Numbered from the stretch's first letter, positions 1-8,256 are shown. The stretch is DNA of 30,077 bases from JBBTSB01 sp964355775 (GCA_964355775.1 CAYHEP010000006.1:1-30077); one strand, 5' to 3'. Numbers and translations: made by a program. Notes: generated from the sequence alone by a model not told the origin.

Positions 1-1157
1 ACCGTATTCCATGCCGCGGCGGTGGCGCCAAAGCGGGGAATGAAGAGTAGATTGGCTACGACGTTGATGATAGCGCCCATGCCGTAGATCCACGCACCTT
101 TGCGCTGGAGATCAAGCGCAATGAGCGCATTGCCTCCTAGGTTTCCCAAAAAAATAATGCCAATGGCAAGCGACAAAATCCGCAAGAGCCCGACGGCGTC
201 TTCATAGCCGGCTCCGCCTACAATCCGTATCGCCAGTCCGGCAAACAACGCCGTGCCCACCACAGCCGGAATGGCAGTTGCCAGCAAAAATCGAAATGTT
301 TTTCTATATATCAAACGGAACGCCACTGGATCATGCGCATCGTGCGACAGCATCGGCATGATAAGCCCGACATACATGGCGGGGAAAAAGATAATCACCT
401 CAAGCACTTTATACGCGACCGAATATACGCCGACTTCGTGCGCGGATTTCATGAGCGAGAGCATAACGGTGTCGATTTTAAAATAGACGAGCACAAAAAC
501 CAACGATATGGCAATCGGAAACGCGGTAGTCAGTATTTTTTTCCAATAGGAAACGTCAAACGAAAATGAAAACGGGATGAGTCGGCGAGCAAAAAATATC
601 GCCAACGCCACATGGATAATCTCCGCGACTACTACGACCCAAACAAACGCCAAAACGCCATGATGTCCCTGTAACACAAGCAGCAAAACTCCGATAAGCT
701 GGATTAAACGCGCGATAACATCGGCAATAGAAATGAGATGGAGCTTGAGGTACTTTTGAAAAACACCCAATAGCACCTGCACCAACGAAGATCCGATGAT
801 CGAAATGGATCCGATCACAACACCCATCCGTATGAGGTGGCTGTAGGGGAGCACGAAGACGATGACATCTGCAACCAAGACGGCTCCCAAAACGATTGCA
901 AAGCGCAAGGTGAAGAGATTGCCTACGATGTGGTGCTCGATAGCCCCCGGACGCGAAACCTCCCGCACCAGCAAGGTATACAGCCCCATGTCGGCAAGCG
1001 CATTGAACAAGAAAAGATATGCAAAAATCGCGTTGTATTCTCCAAAACGCTCCAGTCCCAGCGTGCGCGCCAAAATCCCGACAACAACCAGCCCGATCGC
1101 ATTGATCGCAAGCCGAGCAATGGCCGCCGCACCTGCGTTATAGGTTATGCTACGCAT
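1..1157 (-). CDS. Wzx/MATE-like polysaccharide flippase (partial, C-terminus outside window)
   Basis: Read on the minus strand from ATG at 1157 (MRSITYNAGAAA), the frame stays open for 385 codons to the window edge. The product is a chain of hydrophobic helices separated by short basic or polar loops, beginning with an amphipathic segment and a glycine-rich first helix containing ARTLGLERFGEYN. This is the N-terminal pattern of oligosaccharide flippases of the Wzx/RfbX family. Members move lipid-linked glycan units across the cytoplasmic membrane for capsule or surface glycan assembly. The frame has no canonical start upstream of 1157 that improves the match. A TTGATC/TATAGC-like promoter may lie near 1200-1230. 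The family call rests on topology and the N-terminal motif, so the exact substrate is unknown. The last part of the protein is missing. Confidence 0.8.
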   Translation of the reverse strand, partial: MRSITYNAGAAAIARLAINAIGLVVVGILARTLGLERFGEYNAIFAYLFLFNALADMGLYTLLVREVSRPGAIEHHIVGNLFTLRFAIVLGAVLVADVIVFVLPYSHLIRMGVVIGSISIIGSSLVQVLLGVFQKYLKLHLISIADVIARLIQLIGVLLLVLQGHHGVLAFVWVVVVAEIIHVALAIFFARRLIPFSFSFDVSYWKKILTTAFPIAISLVFVLVYFKIDTVMLSLMKSAHEVGVYSVAYKVLEVIIFFPAMYVGLIMPMLSHDAHDPVAFRLIYRKTFRFLLATAIPAVVGTALFAGLAIRIVGGAGYEDAVGLLRILSLAIGIIFLGNLGGNALIALDLQRKGAWIYGMGAIINVVANLLFIPRFGATAAAWNT

Positions 1158-1212
1158 ATTTAAGTTTGTCCACAACTACTTGTCTTTTCACCTTTAGTTT
1201 GCTATATTACGG

Positions 1213-1265
1213 TTGATCGTAAGATCAATGATTTTAAAGCTAGAGGGCCTCGGAAACGGGGTCCT
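1213..1265. other. Two intergenic hairpins (1213-1228 and 1244-1265)
   Basis: The gap between the flippase and the two-TM gene holds TTGATC/GATCAA around a four-base loop (1213-1228) and AGGGCCTC/GGGGTCCT around GGAAAC (1244-1265). The second pairs over eight positions, with two G-T wobbles on the plus strand. It lies about 15 bases beyond the stop codon of the minus-strand cassette, so it may terminate that operon. No long T-run follows on the minus strand, which keeps confidence low. Confidence 0.4.
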
Positions 1266-1279
1266 TTGTGCGTTTATCG

Positions 1280-1666
1280 TTAGTGTCCCACCGGATCTCT
1301 GTCTAAATCTTTATCGAAAAGAAACTTTACAACAATAATAGCTAACCCCGCAATTTTTACCAAACTTTCAATGATAAACGAAAAAACAATCTTCTGGTCG
1401 CCGAAAACGACTACTCCGCGTCCTAGCAATATAATAAAAATTGCGTCAAAAATAACGATCCCCACAATACAGCCGAGTAACCAACCAGACCAACGTTTGC
1501 GCATTTGATTGATGTCTTTTGCTCTTTCGGCAAAGATTTTTGCCCGTTCGCTTTTTTCTTCCAATTCTTTATTCCTCATTGCCGTATCGGCAGATAAAAA
1601 ATCAACCAGGACATCTGGTTTTTGAGCAAGAGCTGAAACGAGCTTATCTTTTATTTCGTGATCCAC
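1280..1666 (-). CDS. Small two-TM protein with cytosolic coiled-coil N-terminus, partner of IrrE-like protease
   Basis: The 128-residue product has a charged, helical N-terminal half rich in Lys, Glu and Arg (about residues 1-58, likely coiled coil). Two hydrophobic segments (about 61-82 and 93-117) and a short acidic tail follow. I do not recognise a named family. Its start codon lies inside the 3' end of the ImmA/IrrE-like gene (16-bp overlap), so the two are almost certainly translated from one mRNA. Being last in a restriction-modification cassette suggests a membrane effector or a substrate of the protease. That role is inference only; no catalytic motif is visible. Confidence 0.75.
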   Translation of the reverse strand: MDHEIKDKLVSALAQKPDVLVDFLSADTAMRNKELEEKSERAKIFAERAKDINQMRKRWSGWLLGCIVGIVIFDAIFIILLGRGVVVFGDQKIVFSFIIESLVKIAGLAIIVVKFLFDKDLDRDPVGH

Positions 1667-2151
1667 AAAAATCTGTATTTAATCACATCTGGCGACACAC
1701 CAAAAATATCAGCCAACAAAGAACCATCATTTTCTGTTAATTTATACTTATTCATGACTTCCACCAACATATTTTCAGGAACCAACAGGTTTGCAGCAAA
1801 AAAATTCGCTTCTTGCTCGAAAGAATCTTTGTCTATTGGAGTTGCATATCTATACAAAACGCCAAACTCTTCTGGTTTGTGCTGAAGTTTGTAGTGACCT
1901 AACTCATGAGCAATCGTGAAAGATTGACGGCTTGTTGGATCTTCCGAGTTGACATAAATTGTATTTGTTTTCCCATCAAGAAATCCCGAAACTTTTTTTA
2001 GATTCTCGTCATCATCCGGCTTAAAATACTTTATACCCAGGCCTATGCGTTGGGCAATTTCCGCTACCGGTACCACTGGTTCGGTTATTGAAAACTTACT
2101 CAATAAGTCAACCGCCGTGTTTTTCGCTTTTGCGTAGTCGGGTTGATTCAT
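1651..2151 (-). CDS. ImmA/IrrE-family zinc metallopeptidase
   Basis: This 166-residue protein carries the zincin motif HELGH at residues 82-86, preceded by the hydrophobic strand RQSFTIA. A downstream FEQEANFFAANLLVP segment holds the likely third zinc ligand (Glu, about 112-114). This is the usual arrangement of ImmA/IrrE (COG2856) peptidases, which cleave phage repressors or regulators in mobile-element and stress systems. The N-terminal part is a short helical lead-in, and there is no HTH domain in the protein or in an adjacent gene. A good promoter sits immediately upstream (2161-2189), leaving an mRNA leader of only a few bases. The gene overlaps the two-TM gene downstream and follows the type IIG enzyme by 49 bp. 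The target protein cannot be read from the sequence. Confidence 0.88.
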   Translation of the reverse strand: MNQPDYAKAKNTAVDLLSKFSITEPVVPVAEIAQRIGLGIKYFKPDDDENLKKVSGFLDGKTNTIYVNSEDPTSRQSFTIAHELGHYKLQHKPEEFGVLYRYATPIDKDSFEQEANFFAANLLVPENMLVEVMNKYKLTENDGSLLADIFGVSPDVIKYRFLWITK

Positions 2152-2160
2152 ATAACTATC

Positions 2161-2189
2161 AGTATACGACGTATCTTCCTACTTGTCAT
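2161..2189 (-). promoter_or_regulatory. Sigma70-type promoter for the irrE-like gene
   Basis: On the minus strand ATGACA (2184-2189), a 17-bp spacer and TATACT (2161-2166) precede the ATG at 2151 by nine bases after the -10 box. The predicted transcript start is about three bases before the start codon. It would let the protease and two-TM pair be expressed separately from the restriction enzyme. Confidence 0.7.
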
Positions 2190-2200
2190 GGTGTCAACAT

Positions 2201-5053
2201 TCATGTACCTTTTTCTATGACGTTAATCTCATCCTCTGTAAGCTCATAAAGTTTGTAAACCTCCTGATCAATCTTATGATCGGTTTTTTCGATTTCAGAT
2301 TTTGTATTTTCCCATTTTTCGGAATTTTCGGGAAGTTCATGAAGCTCTTTATTGAGCAAAATCATCTTATCTACCAGATCAATGATGATTTTTTGCTCTG
2401 TTTTATCTCCCAAATGGATAGGGATAGACATAAGTGGCCCCTTATCGATTTGAAGAAGGTCTCCCTGCAATTTGCCCTTATTTTTTAGCCAAAAATTAAC
2501 AAGATTAGAATTTAGAAGCCCCGTCAGGAATTTCAAATTAATTCTGTTAGACGAGATGACAAAATATGTCTGCGATACATAGCAAGGAAAATCAACATAG
2601 GAAAATTGGGGACGTTCAGTTTTTCTAATCGAAAATATACTAGGACCAATAAATAAATCCTCATTTCTTGCACGATGTAAACCATACGGTTTGAAATCTG
2701 ATGTTATGACCGGTGCATATTTGTCCAGATGTTGTTTGATTTTTGGAAATTTATCAATATTTTTATTGACATGAGTGTCGCTATAAATAATCCATAATCT
2801 ATTTCTATGGTCAGCATAATATCGAGATATTTCATCCGTTTCAAAAAAGGGTTTTATTGCAGGACTTTCAATTTTATCGAGATGTAAACTTTGAAGCTCA
2901 GAGTCTTTCAAAATAAATATCCCTTCATTTATCCGGACATCTTTCAGGTATGCCAAATGCTTATCGATCACATATTCCTGTGGACTGACAATACCCTGCC
3001 CAACTTCCTTTTCTGTCAACTCAAAATTCTTTTTACTTTTTATTTTGTCGAAAATCGATCCTGATTCGGAGGATGAAAATGTAATATTATTCCCGATCAG
3101 TTTTTCTGGCTCTATTTCAATCTTTGTTTTATTTCCCAGTATTGTTGAAATGATACTACTCTCTGGCCCATTCGCTTCAGAGATTCTCAAATAATCAATC
3201 TGATAGGATGCTCGGGGAGTTTTCTTTTCAAAAACGAATATCATAGTCTGAATCCCCGCATCTTCAAAAACTTTGTAATCTCCAAAATCAATGAAGCTTT
3301 TCAGCTCGCCATCTGTTAAAAGTTTATCTCTAAAAATACTTGCTCCGGCGTTGCTGATCCAATTATTCGGCGCGATAAATCCAAGAGTTCCCCCATACTT
3401 TAGTAGGTCAATGGAAATACATGCAAACATAGTCCATAAATCCATTTTCCCTTGATAGTATGTGCTATTATGTAGACCATCGAATGCATCCTTGTGAACA
3501 AATTCTTTAATGTATGGTGGATTTCCGATAATCACATCAAACCCACCTTGATTGAAAACTTCAGGGAATTCTTCTTGCCAATTGAATGGTTTTTTGTCAC
3601 GAAAATTTACACCAAACTGCTTTTTTAATTCCTCATCTGTACCGGAGATAAGAGAATTGCCATTTTTTATATTTTTTGCCAACGAAGGCAATGCCATCCG
3701 ACTATCCAGCGCACTGATAAGCAAGTTAAGGCGCGCGATTTCCACGGCTTGCGGATCAAGATCCACACCACAGATATTTTCGGTGAGAATTTGAATTTTT
3801 GTAAGTTCATCGCCACGATTATTAAAATACTTATACTTTTCATTTATCATTTCCAGCGCTTTGATCAAAAATGATCCAGAACCGCATGCCGGATCAAGCA
3901 CCTTGATTTTCTTTAAATCCTCGATGCTATGGCAGTTATTGAGCACAGGCTTGAGCGCATTTTCGACAATGTAATTAACGATAAAGGTGGGAGTATAATA
4001 GATGCCTTGCTCCTTTCGTTTTTTGGCATCCTTGCCAATCATATCGTCTTTTTTCTTTGATTTTAAAAGACGGTATCCAAGATAATTTTCATAGACAGCT
4101 CCTAGTACGTCAGCCGGCATTACCTTGAAATCATAGTCGTAATATCCCGGCTTGCCATACAAAATTTTGATTACATCCTCTGTAACATTGTCGTACTCTT
4201 CCCACTTTTCGAAAGTATGTTCGGAAAAAAGATTGGAGTTATATATTTTGTCGAGCTCGCGAAACTTGGTTATGAGAAAATGATAAAATGGACTCTTGCG
4301 TGCTTGAGCATCAGAATTCCATTGATTCAAGAGTGGTTTTAATGTTTGAGATTCAATACCACGATCTTCGGCGACGCGAATGAAGATAAGCCTGTCGAGA
4401 AGTTTTTGAACTCCCTCATCTAGAATATCTTCAGGTACTTTTTCGTTCCATGATCGGAGTCCTTTTGTTAAAATATGTCGACATTCGTCGAGATCTTTAT
4501 ACAACGTGGCTGTTACCGATACTTTTGGAACTTTTTTGCCGACTCGTTGCGCTTCTTGATCAATGAGGTCTTTTTGGAAAGCTGCTTTGGATAATTGCCA
4601 TAACTGATCGAAACGATCTAAATACTCCGAATGTTTAATCTCAAAGTAAAGCTTGTCTCCAAGATACTTTGAAATGGCTTGGGCATTAAAAACTTTGATG
4701 CTTTCAAAGTCAGTCAAAACAGCCCACGTCACTCCACGATTCCATGAGTATCGGATAGCTTGCTTAGCAAAATTTTCTACATTTAAATCTGCCTTTAGTG
4801 GCTTTGCCTCAAGATAAAACTTCGTACGACCATTCAGTGAAAAACCGTAATCTACGCGCCCTGCGGATTTTATGTGCTCTTCTGCAAATACTTCGTTACT
4901 ATAAACATCCCAGCCTAATGCTTCGAATAGGGGAAGAATAAAATCTTTTTTCGTTTCCTCTTCTGTGTAGCTCTTAACCTTGCCGGAGCTTAAGACCGCA
5001 CTGTATTTTGTAATCAGTTCCTGAATTTTTTGCTTTGCGGTTTCTTTATCCAT
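2201..5053 (-). CDS. Type IIG restriction-modification enzyme (fused nuclease, N6-adenine methyltransferase and target recognition)
   Basis: The 950-residue product combines restriction and methylation in one chain. The N-terminal ~150 residues resemble the HsdR-N nuclease fold: RVDYGFS with Asp68, then FYLEAK with Glu82 and Lys84, fitting a PD-(D/E)xK site. A helical linker leads to the methyltransferase domain, with KEQGIYYTPTFIVNYIVE, the SAM motif VLDPACGSGSF near residue 386 and catalytic NPPY near residue 511. The C-terminal third, with CYVSQTYFVI and a terminal coiled coil, fits a TaqI-like specificity domain. Length and order match Eco57I-type enzymes. The start is eight bases after the jag stop, so it rides on the ribosomal-protein/membrane-insertase operon. 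The frame and active-site motifs look intact. The recognition site cannot be predicted. Confidence 0.92.
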   Translation of the reverse strand: MDKETAKQKIQELITKYSAVLSSGKVKSYTEEETKKDFILPLFEALGWDVYSNEVFAEEHIKSAGRVDYGFSLNGRTKFYLEAKPLKADLNVENFAKQAIRYSWNRGVTWAVLTDFESIKVFNAQAISKYLGDKLYFEIKHSEYLDRFDQLWQLSKAAFQKDLIDQEAQRVGKKVPKVSVTATLYKDLDECRHILTKGLRSWNEKVPEDILDEGVQKLLDRLIFIRVAEDRGIESQTLKPLLNQWNSDAQARKSPFYHFLITKFRELDKIYNSNLFSEHTFEKWEEYDNVTEDVIKILYGKPGYYDYDFKVMPADVLGAVYENYLGYRLLKSKKKDDMIGKDAKKRKEQGIYYTPTFIVNYIVENALKPVLNNCHSIEDLKKIKVLDPACGSGSFLIKALEMINEKYKYFNNRGDELTKIQILTENICGVDLDPQAVEIARLNLLISALDSRMALPSLAKNIKNGNSLISGTDEELKKQFGVNFRDKKPFNWQEEFPEVFNQGGFDVIIGNPPYIKEFVHKDAFDGLHNSTYYQGKMDLWTMFACISIDLLKYGGTLGFIAPNNWISNAGASIFRDKLLTDGELKSFIDFGDYKVFEDAGIQTMIFVFEKKTPRASYQIDYLRISEANGPESSIISTILGNKTKIEIEPEKLIGNNITFSSSESGSIFDKIKSKKNFELTEKEVGQGIVSPQEYVIDKHLAYLKDVRINEGIFILKDSELQSLHLDKIESPAIKPFFETDEISRYYADHRNRLWIIYSDTHVNKNIDKFPKIKQHLDKYAPVITSDFKPYGLHRARNEDLFIGPSIFSIRKTERPQFSYVDFPCYVSQTYFVISSNRINLKFLTGLLNSNLVNFWLKNKGKLQGDLLQIDKGPLMSIPIHLGDKTEQKIIIDLVDKMILLNKELHELPENSEKWENTKSEIEKTDHKIDQEVYKLYELTEDEINVIEKGT

Positions 5054-5060
5054 ATTCTAT

Positions 5061-5525
5061 TTAAACGTGTACGAGTTTTATGACAACACGTCTGTTTGGC
5101 TCTGATCCGATGCTTTCGCTGATGAGATCTTTGTGGGGGGAGAGGTGCGTGTGGATGATCTTGCGCTCATGCGCTGTCATGGGAGGAAGTGCTTCCGAGC
5201 GACCGCTTGAGCGTACATGGTCAATGGCTGTGGTCAAAGATGCCATCAGGTTGTCCATCTTGGTTTTGCGGTACTCGTTGACGTCGAGGATGAAATCAGG
5301 AAGTCTCTGCCCGGGTGCGCTTTGGCGAAACGCCATGATGCGGATAAGATGCTCAAGTGCTTCAAGATGCTGTCCGTGAGCACCGATCAAAATCGCCAAG
5401 TCATACTCGGAAGCGATATGCACGCATGGAATGATACCGTCCCGATACTCAACCGATACAACAAACCCAGCCTTAGTCAAGACTTCTTGTGTCAGGTTGA
5501 CGATGAGGTGCTGGAAGGAATCCAT
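5061..5525 (-). CDS. jag: Jag / KhpB-like RNA-binding protein (KH and R3H domains)
   Basis: The 154-residue protein has a KH-like core with the loop ILIGAHGQHLEALEHLI (about residues 46-62). A C-terminal R3H domain follows, containing MTAHERKIIHTHL and a basic end (SEPNRRVVIKLV). This is the arrangement of Jag/SpoIIIJ-associated proteins, RNA binders linked to cell-wall growth and usually encoded beside yidC. The N-terminal Jag-N domain of many homologues is missing. Its start overlaps the end of yidC by 34 bases, and the type IIG gene follows after seven bases. Gene order (rpmH, rnpA, yidD, yidC, jag) is the conserved bacterial arrangement and supports the call. Confidence 0.9.
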   Translation of the reverse strand: MDSFQHLIVNLTQEVLTKAGFVVSVEYRDGIIPCVHIASEYDLAILIGAHGQHLEALEHLIRIMAFRQSAPGQRLPDFILDVNEYRKTKMDNLMASLTTAIDHVRSSGRSEALPPMTAHERKIIHTHLSPHKDLISESIGSEPNRRVVIKLVHV

Positions 5526-6229
5526 TTCGGTTGGTAACGACGTCGAATATACAACTGTTCAACAATAGCAAACGCCGTCGTTGTAATCCAGTAGAGCACG
5601 AGTCCTGCCGGTAAACTCCAAGAAATCACGACAATCATGACAGGAAAAAAGTAAGCCATTTGCTGGGTCATTTTCGCGGCTGGATCTTGTTTTGCCCCAT
5701 CAACAGGCTTATTCATACGCATCATCAGCCACGCCTGTATTCCTTGTAATACACCGGCCAATATCGCCATAGGATGATTGCTCTGTGCAAGATTGATAAA
5801 CCCAAGACCTATTTGATTCAATACACCGGGATTATGCGTAAAAGAGTAGAGTCCATCGAGATTTGCTTTTTGCACTCCGTTGATAAAAACCTTGTACAAT
5901 GTCCAGATAACAGGAAGCTGTATAAGAATAGGCAGACAACCGCCCAGCGGATTGACTTTATGTTCCTTGTACAAAGCCATAGTCGCCTGTGCAAGCGCCT
6001 GTTTGTCATCTTTGTGCTTGTCCTGCAATGCTTTTACTTTCGGCTGGACTTGGGCTATGGCGCGCTGGGAAAGAAGTGACTTTATTGAAAGTGGAACAAA
6101 GATGAGTCGTATGATGATGGTAAGAAAAATAATCGCAAGCCCAAGATCGTGCGAAGGAAGCGTATTGTAGATGCCGATGAGCAAATTAAAAAGAGGACGG
6201 TATAGAACCTCGTGAAAAATAGACGTCAT
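5492..6229 (-). CDS. yidC: YidC/Oxa1 membrane protein insertase (short form)
   Basis: The 245-residue integral membrane protein has the core Oxa1 fold. A first TM helix with DLGLAIIFLTIIIRLIFVPL carries the conserved Arg in the hydrophilic groove. It is followed by the cytosolic helical hairpin (QPKVKALQDKHKDD... YKEHKVNPLGGCLPILIQLPV) and further TM helices ending PAGLVLYWITTTAFAIVEQ. It lacks the large periplasmic domain of Gram-negative YidC, matching Gram-positive and CPR versions. It inserts membrane proteins alone or with SecYEG. It overlaps yidD by four bases (ATGA) and jag by 34 bases, so the operon is translationally coupled. Confidence 0.95.
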   Translation of the reverse strand: MTSIFHEVLYRPLFNLLIGIYNTLPSHDLGLAIIFLTIIIRLIFVPLSIKSLLSQRAIAQVQPKVKALQDKHKDDKQALAQATMALYKEHKVNPLGGCLPILIQLPVIWTLYKVFINGVQKANLDGLYSFTHNPGVLNQIGLGFINLAQSNHPMAILAGVLQGIQAWLMMRMNKPVDGAKQDPAAKMTQQMAYFFPVMIVVISWSLPAGLVLYWITTTAFAIVEQLYIRRRYQPKWIPSSTSSST

Positions 6230-6420
6230 GATGAAAATGGATTACAACGCAAAATGCGAACAAAGCTTTTATACGATCCGTGAACAACACCAAAGTCCCT
6301 GACTGCATGGATCGCATACTCCGAACATGACACGGAAAAACGGCAACCGCCAAACGTTGCGAGAAGGGGAGAAAGCGTGGCCTGGTAGATCCGTATAAAG
6401 AAAATAGCAACTTGACTCAT
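6226..6420 (-). CDS. yidD: YidD membrane protein insertion efficiency factor
   Basis: The 64-residue protein shows the family signature: an N-terminal amphipathic helix FFIRIYQATLSPLL, then CRFSVSCSEYAIHAV (the C-R-F-x-x-x-C-S-x-Y-A motif) and the ending ILRCNPFSS. YidD is a small membrane-associated protein that aids YidC/Sec insertion. It sits in its usual place between rnpA and yidC. Length is slightly below the family norm (about 70-85) because the tail stops right after the NPF motif. It overlaps yidC by four bases. Confidence 0.93.
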   Translation of the reverse strand: MSQVAIFFIRIYQATLSPLLATFGGCRFSVSCSEYAIHAVRDFGVVHGSYKSFVRILRCNPFSS

Positions 6421-6422
6421 AT

Positions 6423-6641
6423 TTATTTCATGCTTTGCTCTATGGCACTCTTGATTTCTGAAAATGGTTTCCGTACGATAGGAGGGAGGGCAATGATCGT
6501 GAGTTTGGGATATGTGGAAAAGCTGTGGACAGCTTCACGAATTCTCCGCTTGATCAGATTCCTTTCCACCGCCTTACCGGAAACTTTCTTGGAAACGATG
6601 ATCGTGAGCCGATCTGCGGGCTTTACAACCACAATCTTCAC
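6423..6641 (-). CDS. rnpA: Ribonuclease P protein component, N-terminally short
   Basis: The 72-residue product contains the RNase P protein core: RLTIIVSKKVSGKAVERNLIKRRIREAV, with the RNR-like basic motif (here ERNLIKRRIRE) that contacts the catalytic RNA. Typical RnpA has about 110-120 residues. Here the N-terminal helix and first strands are missing if the GTG at 6641 is the start. That GTG overlaps the rpmH stop (GTGA). The same frame is open upstream through nearly all of rpmH, without a canonical start codon. RnpA helps the RNase P RNA bind and mature tRNA precursors. A longer form with an unusual start is possible. Confidence 0.88.
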   Translation of the reverse strand: MKIVVVKPADRLTIIVSKKVSGKAVERNLIKRRIREAVHSFSTYPKLTIIALPPIVRKPFSEIKSAIEQSMK

Positions 6642-6775
6642 GTTGATAAGCGCTTGCGGCCTTTCCTGCGGCGACGTGAAAGTACATCTCTGCCGTTCTT
6701 TGTCTCCATCCGCAACAAGAAACCGTGTTTCTTCTTTCTCTTTTTCTTCTTTGGACGATACAGTGTTGTTTTCAT
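6638..6775 (-). CDS. rpmH: 50S ribosomal protein L34
   Basis: The 45-residue, highly basic protein reads MKTTLYRPKKKKRKKKHGF then RMETKNGRDVLSRRRRKGRKRL, the L34 signature. The ATG at 6775 is chosen because a consensus promoter ends nine bases upstream; a longer frame would cross that promoter. L34 is a late-assembling large-subunit protein. The gene heads the minus-strand operon rpmH-rnpA-yidD-yidC-jag and is divergent from dnaA, the standard arrangement beside bacterial origins. Its stop codon overlaps the rnpA GTG start by four bases. Confidence 0.96.
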   Translation of the reverse strand: MKTTLYRPKKKKRKKKHGFLLRMETKNGRDVLSRRRRKGRKRLST

Positions 6776-6784
6776 AGCTCTTGT

Positions 6785-6813
6785 ACTATAGCAAATATCG
6801 AGGATTGAGTCAA
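6785..6813 (-). promoter_or_regulatory. Promoter of the rpmH operon
   Basis: On the minus strand TTGACT (6808-6813), a 17-bp spacer and TATAGT (6785-6790) precede the rpmH ATG by nine bases. This is one of the best sigma70 matches in the window. It implies a leader of about three bases, so L34 mRNA is nearly leaderless. Confidence 0.85.
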
Positions 6814-6821
6814 AAAAAGCC

Positions 6822-6841
6822 TTATGCACACCTTATCAACT
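6822..6841. promoter_or_regulatory. DnaA-box-like sites between rpmH and dnaA
   Basis: TTATGCACA (6822-6830) fits the DnaA-box consensus TTWTNCACA. TTATCAACT (6833-6841) has two mismatches to TTATCCACA. They lie upstream of the dnaA promoter, so they could serve autoregulation of dnaA or form part of the origin. Confidence 0.5.
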
Positions 6842-6850
6842 TCTATGTCA

Positions 6851-6879
6851 TTTCCACTACCTCTTCCTTCGCCTATACT
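6851..6879 (+). promoter_or_regulatory. Promoter of dnaA
   Basis: TTTCCA (6851-6856), a 17-bp spacer and TATACT (6874-6879) are followed after only six bases by the ATG at 6886. The predicted transcript start falls on or next to the start codon, so dnaA mRNA would be leaderless. Confidence 0.65.
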
Positions 6880-6885
6880 ACTGCC

Positions 6886-8256
6886 ATGACCAACGAAGAG
6901 CTTTGGAAAATCGTGCTTACGGAAATGGAGTTGTCGCTTTCCAAGGCAAATTTCACAACATGGTTCAAGGGTACCTCGTTGGTATCGAACAACAGCGGTG
7001 CTGTTTTGGTAAGTGTCCCGAACGGATTTATTAAGGAATGGCTCGCAAATAAGTTTAATAAGCAGATTTTCCAAATCATACGAAAGCACCACCCAGAAGT
7101 ACGAGAGATTAAGTACTCTATAGGTTCCGGGCATACCGATGGAGCATTCACGAAAAAAGACTTCGTTCAATTCATTCCAGAGAATCCATATAAAGAAGAG
7201 CTCAATGATGACGTCAATAGAATCACCAACCTCAATAAGCGCTACACCTTTGATTCGTTTGTTGTCGGACCAAACAACGAACTCGCTCATGCGGCAAGCC
7301 TCGCTGTTGCAAAAAAACCGGGTCAACTCTACAACCCTCTATTTCTCTATGGCGGAGTGGGACTTGGGAAGACGCATCTTTTGCAGGCTACCGGTAATTT
7401 TATTGCGCAACATATGCCTGAAAAAAAGATGTGTTATATCAACACGGAGCGTCTCATCGCTATGATCGTGGAGTCTTTTAAAAACAAAACTACTGAAGTA
7501 TTAAAACAAAAATACCATGCTATGGACGTTTTGGTTGTTGATGACATACAATTCATCTCCGGTAAAGTCTCGACGCAAGACATATTCTTTTCGATCTTCA
7601 ATGAATTGTACGCGAAAAACAGGCAGATCATTCTTTCTTCCGACCGACCACCGAGCACTATCGCATCTCTTGAAGAGCGTCTGCGTTCGCGGTTTGAAGG
7701 TGGAATGATAGCGGATATCGGCATCCCGGAATATGAAACACGTCTCGCTATACTTTCGTTGAAAGCCAAGGAGAAGAAATTTCTTATTGAAGATGAGTCG
7801 CTCGCTTATATCGCCTCTAATATTCAAAAAAATATACGTGAGTTGGAGGGAGCTCTTAACAAAATCGTAGCATTCGGGCAAATCTATAATAAGACGCCTG
7901 ATCTCAAGGAAATTAAGCAACTCTTGGGAAGTTATATGAACGCGCCGTACCGAAAACCTACTCCTCAATTAGTACTTAAGTCCGTAGCTGATTTCTATCG
8001 CATCCAAACTGTTGATTTATCAAAGCGAAGTAGACGAAAAGAAGTGGTTCGCCCACGCCAAATCGCCATGTTTCTCCTCCGTGAAGAAGTGAAGTATTCT
8101 TTTCCTGAAATTGGTGCTAAACTTGGTGGTCGGGACCATTCAACAGTCATTCATGCCTGTGCGAAAATAAAAGATGAAGAGTTAAACAACGACACCACAC
8201 GACAAGAGCTTAATTTAATAAAGGAACGTATTTATCAAAATTTTGAAACAGTATAG
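6886..8256 (+). CDS. dnaA: Chromosomal replication initiator DnaA
   Basis: From ATG at 6886 the protein is 456 residues and starts MTNEELWKIVLTEMELSLSK, the normal domain I beginning. A longer frame reaches back to 6781 but crosses the dnaA promoter, so it is rejected. Domain III has Walker A GGVGLGKTHLL, Walker B VLVVDDIQF and sensor regions (LSSDRPP, ERLRSRFEGG). Domain IV ends with GGRDHSTVIHACAKI, the signature that reads DnaA boxes. DnaA forms the ATP-bound filament that opens oriC and can repress its own gene. Neighbours rpmH (divergent) and dnaN (downstream) are the classical origin arrangement. Confidence 0.98.
   Translation: MTNEELWKIVLTEMELSLSKANFTTWFKGTSLVSNNSGAVLVSVPNGFIKEWLANKFNKQIFQIIRKHHPEVREIKYSIGSGHTDGAFTKKDFVQFIPENPYKEELNDDVNRITNLNKRYTFDSFVVGPNNELAHAASLAVAKKPGQLYNPLFLYGGVGLGKTHLLQATGNFIAQHMPEKKMCYINTERLIAMIVESFKNKTTEVLKQKYHAMDVLVVDDIQFISGKVSTQDIFFSIFNELYAKNRQIILSSDRPPSTIASLEERLRSRFEGGMIADIGIPEYETRLAILSLKAKEKKFLIEDESLAYIASNIQKNIRELEGALNKIVAFGQIYNKTPDLKEIKQLLGSYMNAPYRKPTPQLVLKSVADFYRIQTVDLSKRSRRKEVVRPRQIAMFLLREEVKYSFPEIGAKLGGRDHSTVIHACAKIKDEELNNDTTRQELNLIKERIYQNFETV

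Noticed and set aside
1651..5053. BREX or DISARM system
   Set aside because: Only one methyltransferase-nuclease gene is present; no PglZ, BrxC, BrxL or helicase genes are found nearby.
6781..6885. N-terminal extension of DnaA (start at 6781)
   Set aside because: The extension would overlap the rpmH and dnaA promoters and is not DnaA-like; ATG at 6886 gives the normal start.
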